Shown: positions 42,236-45,415 of the stretch, one piece after another
Position numbering within the stretch: the stretch's first letter is position 1
How the letters are laid out: every line of letters starts with the position of its first letter
Origin: Pseudomonas reinekei
Lineage (GTDB): Bacteria; Pseudomonadota; Gammaproteobacteria; Pseudomonadales; Pseudomonadaceae
Assembly (NCBI RefSeq): GCF_001945365.1
Contig: NZ_MSTQ01000030.1
Span: 1 to 45,415, forward strand
Reading direction: 5' to 3'
Length of the DNA stretch: 45,415 nt
The notes under the pieces: generated by a model
The model's input: the letters and a program-made list of their open reading frames with translations, nothing else
Told to the model about the DNA's origin: nothing
The model's database searches: none
Translations under genes and position numbers: made by a program

Positions 42236-42347
42236 AGAGGGTCTCCTGCCGACAGCTCGTGACTGCGGCGGTAATTTTTATAATTGTGTCCGCTGTGCGG
42301 AGCTGGCCCAATATCCGCGCATGCCGTCCACAAATAAATCCGCGTTA

Positions 42348-42380
42348 CTACGTACGCGCTCTCTACGTAGTTCTACGTAG
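42348..42380. promoter_or_regulatory. Three CTACGTA(G/C) palindromes
   Basis: CTACGTAC at 42348, CTACGTAG at 42363 and CTACGTAG at 42373, spaced 15 and 10 bases, lie between the divergent cstA and sensor kinase genes. Each contains the palindrome TACGTA. Repeated, phased short palindromes like these often bind LuxR-type response regulators; the one encoded at 43922 is the natural candidate. Inferred. Confidence 0.5.
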
Positions 42381-42523
42381 ACGGGATGGATCCCACAGGG
42401 TTGGTCTTTCAACCCCATGGCATCCCGCTCACCGGTCATTCCGTCCAGCCGCGCTACTGGCCCACCCTCGCTTTGGCATATGATGCCGAGCCTTCGCCCT
42501 CCCCGGCCCCGCCAGGATTAGAG

Positions 42524-43891
42524 ATGCAGCTCAAACACAAGATCGTCGCCCTCGGGATTCTGCCGCTGGTGCTGGCCATTGCCGTCATCTGCGCGCTGGT
42601 GATTTCCCTGAATCGCCAACTCGGTGATCAGCAGGCTCAGTTGATCGAAGACAGCATTCTGGCGAGCAAACGCGCGGAACTGAAAAACTACGTCGAAATG
42701 GCGCAAAGCCTGATCGAGCCGCTTTACGACGACGGTCACGGTGACGTCCACGCCCAGCAAAAAGTGCTCGAAGAGCTGCGCAAACTCAGTTTCGGTATCA
42801 ACGGCTACTTCTTCGTGTACGACCACGAGGGCCGCAGCTTGATGCACGCGCGGCAGTCGGAACTGGTGGGCAAATACCTCTGGGACATGAAAGACCCTCA
42901 TGGCCTTCCGGTGATCCAGGCCTTGCTCAAAAGCGCGCAGTCGGGTGAAGGCTTTCAACGCTATGCCTGGAACAAACCGTCCTCCGGTCAAGTGACCGAC
43001 AAGCTGGCCTACGTGGTGATGCTCGATCGCTGGGGCTGGATGCTCGGCACCGGCATCTACCTCGAAGACGTCGAGCGCGCCACCCAACAGGCCCGAGACG
43101 AAGTGGCGATGGGCATCCGCAAGACCATGATGGCGATTGCCGTGGTCGCCCTCGTCGCGGTGCTGTTCGTGTTCGCCACTGGCATGACCCTCAACGTCAG
43201 TGAGCACCGTCTGGCGGACAAAAAACTGCAGCGCCTGACCCAGCGTATCGTCAGCCTCCAGGAGGAAGAACGCTCACGGGTATCCCGCGAGCTGCATGAC
43301 GGCATCAGCCAGGTGCTGGTCTCGATCAAGTTTCAGTTCGAACTGGCCAGCCATCTGCTGGAAAACGGTCAGGCTCACGACAAAGGCCTGAGCACGTTAA
43401 GAGACGCCACCGAACGGCTGGGCGAAGCGATTGGCGAGGTGCGCAGCCTTTCTCACGACCTGCGCTCATCCTTGCTCGACACCCTTGGCCTGTCGGCGGC
43501 AATCGGCCAATTGGCCGCGGAATTCGAACAGCGCAGCGGACTCACGGTGACCTATGACGACAATGAGTTCGACTGTCAGCTGGTGGATGGCGCCGCTGTT
43601 GCGTTGTTCCGCATCGTGCAGGAAGGCCTGACCAACATCGAACGTCATGCCGGGGCAAAAAACGTTTCCATTACCCTGCGCGGCTGTGAACAATCCGTGC
43701 GGCTGACCGTGGTCGACGACGGTGTGGGTTTCAACGTCGCCCAGGTCGAACGGCGTCACGCCGGCATCGGCCTACGCAATATCCGCGAACGTGTCGAGCA
43801 TTTTGGTGGCCGCTTCGAACTGATTTCGATGGCGGGACGCAGCGAGCTGGATGTTCTGCTTCCGATGCAACTGCCCACCCGCCAACGCTGA
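42524..43891 (+). CDS. Sensor histidine kinase, Cache plus HisKA_3 (NarL/DegS type)
   Basis: 455 residues; the start at 42524 has AGGA seven bases upstream. A first helix at about 7-29, a periplasmic single-Cache domain (about 30-200) with GINGYFFVYDHEGRSLMHA and WGWMLGTGIYLEDV, a second helix at about 202-224, then HisKA_3 with the phospho-acceptor His258 in SRELHDGISQVL and an ATPase domain ending GIGLRNIRERVEHFGG. Such Cache domains bind small carboxylates such as pyruvate or acetate. It is co-transcribed with the response regulator 30 bases downstream and divergent from cstA. Confidence 0.9.
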   Translation: MQLKHKIVALGILPLVLAIAVICALVISLNRQLGDQQAQLIEDSILASKRAELKNYVEMAQSLIEPLYDDGHGDVHAQQKVLEELRKLSFGINGYFFVYDHEGRSLMHARQSELVGKYLWDMKDPHGLPVIQALLKSAQSGEGFQRYAWNKPSSGQVTDKLAYVVMLDRWGWMLGTGIYLEDVERATQQARDEVAMGIRKTMMAIAVVALVAVLFVFATGMTLNVSEHRLADKKLQRLTQRIVSLQEEERSRVSRELHDGISQVLVSIKFQFELASHLLENGQAHDKGLSTLRDATERLGEAIGEVRSLSHDLRSSLLDTLGLSAAIGQLAAEFEQRSGLTVTYDDNEFDCQLVDGAAVALFRIVQEGLTNIERHAGAKNVSITLRGCEQSVRLTVVDDGVGFNVAQVERRHAGIGLRNIRERVEHFGGRFELISMAGRSELDVLLPMQLPTRQR

Positions 43892-43921
43892 TACCCCTGA
43901 ATAACAAGAGCGAAGCCTTGC

Positions 43922-44554
43922 ATGAACCTGCCCTCCCCGATCCGCGTTGCCCTGGTCGACGATCACTCCCTGGTCCGCGATGGCATCAAGGCGCTGCTGG
44001 CCGTCATGTCGCCACTGGAAATGGTCGGCGAAGCGGAAAACGGCGCACAGGCCATCGAGATGGTTGGGCGCTGTAAGCCGGACCTGCTGCTGGTGGACAT
44101 CAGCCTGCCGGACATGAACGGCCTGGAGTTGACCCGCGTGTTGCGCAGTCAGTACCCGTCGCTCAAGGTGCTGATGCTGAGCATGTACGACAATTACGAA
44201 TACGTCAGTGAGTCGGTGCGTTCCGGCGCCAGCGGCTACGTATTGAAGAACGCCCCCTCACGGGAAATCATCGCGGCCATCGAAGCCATCACCAGCGGCG
44301 GAACCTTCTACAGCGCCGAAATCGCCCAACGATTGATCGCCGACAGGAACACTGACAACGAACTCACACCGCGGGAAAGCCAGGTGTTGGCGAAAATGGC
44401 CCAGGGCCTGAACAACAAGGAAATGGCCCGGGAACTGGACATCAGCGTGCGCACCGTGGAAACCCATCGCCTGAGCATTCGCCGCAAACTCAACATCGAC
44501 AAGCCAGCGGCGCTGGTCAAATACGCCCTGGATCACGGGCTTATTTCTCGCTAA
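43922..44554 (+). CDS. NarL/LuxR family response regulator
   Basis: 210 residues. The receiver domain has the acidic pair Asp13-Asp14 (LVDDH), the phospho-acceptor Asp59 (LLVDISLPD) and Lys109-type lysine in YVLKNA. A LuxR helix-turn-helix follows (LTPRESQVLAKMAQGLNNKEMARELDISVRTVETHRLSIRRKL). It is the partner of the kinase at 42524 and probably binds the TACGTA sites at 42348-42380 to control cstA. The stop codon overlaps the end of the convergent Rhs remnant by a few bases. Confidence 0.92.
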   Translation: MNLPSPIRVALVDDHSLVRDGIKALLAVMSPLEMVGEAENGAQAIEMVGRCKPDLLLVDISLPDMNGLELTRVLRSQYPSLKVLMLSMYDNYEYVSESVRSGASGYVLKNAPSREIIAAIEAITSGGTFYSAEIAQRLIADRNTDNELTPRESQVLAKMAQGLNNKEMARELDISVRTVETHRLSIRRKLNIDKPAALVKYALDHGLISR

Positions 44555-45318
44555 CCCAAAGAACCCCGCAGGAGCCGGCTTGCTCGAGGCATCGAAATCG
44601 ACTGGCCTTGCCACAAGAAGTGTTTCTGCTCGATCACGCCATTAACAACGGACTGCTTACCGACCCGCCGTCCCAGGCTGTCGTATCGATAAAAACCACT
44701 GCTTTCCAGCTTGCCGTTGACCAACGTCTCGGCCCGGACCAAGCGGTTTTCGCAGTCATAAACAAACGTCTGCAGTTTGCCCATGCCACTGCGTTTTTCG
44801 ATCAGGTTGCCCCACGCATCGTAGGCATATTCCTGATCCCGCCAGCGTTTGAGGCGGTTGTCTTTGACGTGGTCAAACTGGCTGGTGTTGAAATTCAGCC
44901 GGTTCGCTGCAGCGTCGTAGCGGAATTCTTCGCTGTCGACAAGCTTGCCGGTGTCGCGGCTGTGCAACTGGCCGTTGGCTTCGTACTCGTACTTGATCTC
45001 GCCGCGCAGTTTGTCGAGGGTGCGGGTCAACTCGCCGGCCGGGTCGTACTGGTGACGGCGGTGGATCGGGTTGTAGGCGTGCTCCACCAGCAGGTCGGGC
45101 TGGATGCCAGGGTTGTGAACTTTTGAGAGTTTTTCCGCTGGCAGGCGCGAGGCGAACTGCCAGCTCTTGCGGCCCATGGCGTCGTAGCCGAAGCAGCTGG
45201 TGAGTGCGCCTTGGGTGCGCAGGACTTCGCGGTGCAGGTCGTCGCGCTCGATGTCGCTGATCAACTGTCCGTCGAGGTTGAGTTGGTGGTAAGCGCTCCA
45301 TAAACCCCACCTGTTCAA
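44551..45318 (-). pseudogene. Rhs/YD-repeat gene remnant, truncated at both ends
   Basis: About 255 codons with several YD repeats: CFGYDAMGRKSW, HQYDPAGELTRTLDKLRGEIKYEYEANGQL, FRYDAAANRLNF, YAYDAWGNLIEKRSGM and FYRYDSLGRRVGK. It should be the part just before the Rhs core end. Normally such proteins continue from KHFLWQG into the core domain and a variable toxin tip. Here it diverges after FLWQGQ and stops 22 codons later inside a REP element. At the other side the frame runs into an IS66-family end, and the only start is a TTG. It is a fragment, not a working toxin gene. The likely IS boundary is 45289, so codons beyond it may be IS sequence. Confidence 0.75.
44568..44594. repeat. REP element
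   Basis: GCAGGAGCCGGCTTGCTCGA and the bases that follow match the GGAGCCGGCTTGCT core at 1971. It overlaps the 3' end of the Rhs remnant, whose last codons are read from it. Confidence 0.6.
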
Positions 45319-45415
45319 AAATAGGCGGCGCGCTTAGCTAAGCGATGCGGGCGAGCAGTTCCACGGCAGCAAGGCTTCGTAATCTTCAACCGAGGTTGCC
45401 TGTGGCAGGCGCTCA
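45289..45415 (-). mobile_element. End of an IS66-family insertion element, continues beyond window
   Basis: The element contains the transposase C-terminus and runs off the right edge. GTAAGCG at 45289-45295 is a candidate terminal sequence, since IS66-family ends usually begin GTAA. That would put the end 45 bases beyond the transposase stop. The far end and target duplication are not visible, so the boundary is provisional. Confidence 0.5.
45334..45415 (-). CDS. IS66 family transposase, C-terminal 26 codons (partial)
   Basis: Reading leftward from the window edge the frame is ERLPQATSVEDYEALLPWNC, then SPASLS and stop at 45334. The EDYEALLPWN ending is characteristic of the TnpC transposase of IS66 elements. 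The 5' part of the gene lies outside the window. It interrupts or borders the Rhs remnant. Confidence 0.8.
   Translation of the reverse strand, partial: ERLPQATSVEDYEALLPWNCSPASLS

Noticed and set aside
40196..42262. Plus-strand open frame of 688 codons opposite cstA
   Set aside because: Antisense of an unmistakable CstA protein; composition is biased and no domain is visible.

Overview
The window looks like a chromosomal segment of a fluorescens-group Pseudomonas. This rests on its high GC content, an OprD-type porin, Pseudomonas-style REP palindromes (GGAGCCGGCTTGCT and its relatives), many LysR/AraC/GntR/LacI regulators each beside a small catabolic cluster, a YbdD-CstA pair, and probable Crc/Hfq target motifs. 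Species identity is inferred. I see no rRNA, tRNA or CRISPR. The window is mostly accessory metabolism.

Layout. 1-276: four tandem 69-bp repeats. 280-957: MOSC protein (YiiM type). 1073-6823: two related LysR regulators flank a minus-strand operon of DUF485 protein, ActP-like acetate symporter, unusual cytochrome b561 and nitronate monooxygenase. 6807-9259: two overlapping MFS exporter genes. 9506-10534: D-cysteine desulfhydrase. 10611-11072: secreted EF-hand protein with EGKCG motifs. 11285-13155: threonine/serine dehydratase with a divergent AraC regulator. 13201-16327: AEC transporter and enolase-superfamily enzyme with a divergent GntR regulator. 16421-19202: luciferase-like oxidoreductase, LysR and a DUF6130-like protein.

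19232-25394 is a catabolic island: OprD porin, MFS importer, AraC regulator, opine dehydrogenase and 3-hydroxyacyl-CoA dehydrogenase-like protein. Two very small frames lead the porin and the importer. 25738-27942 is an OsmC-YcaO fusion. 28062-32794 is a LacI-controlled sugar cluster (Gfo/Idh dehydrogenase, TIM-barrel isomerase, NupG-like permease) with a perfect 18-bp palindrome between the divergent genes. 32844-35406: chemoreceptor and small lipoprotein. 35554-38377: HxlR regulator divergent from an isochorismatase-fold hydrolase and an aldehyde dehydrogenase. 38414-39472: diguanylate cyclase. 39715-44554: small membrane protein, YbdD, CstA, and a divergent sensor kinase/response regulator pair. 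44551-45415: a decayed Rhs gene cut by the end of an IS66-family element that runs off the window.

Several uptake genes (DUF485-actP, the porin and importer leaders, the NupG-like permease) carry AAYAAYAA sequences near their translation starts. This suggests shared catabolite repression by Crc/Hfq. The most unusual items are the cytochrome b561 missing one pair of haem ligands, the orphan EGKCG/EF-hand protein, the twin small leader frames, the OsmC-YcaO fusion, and three TACGTA palindromes between cstA and the two-component genes.
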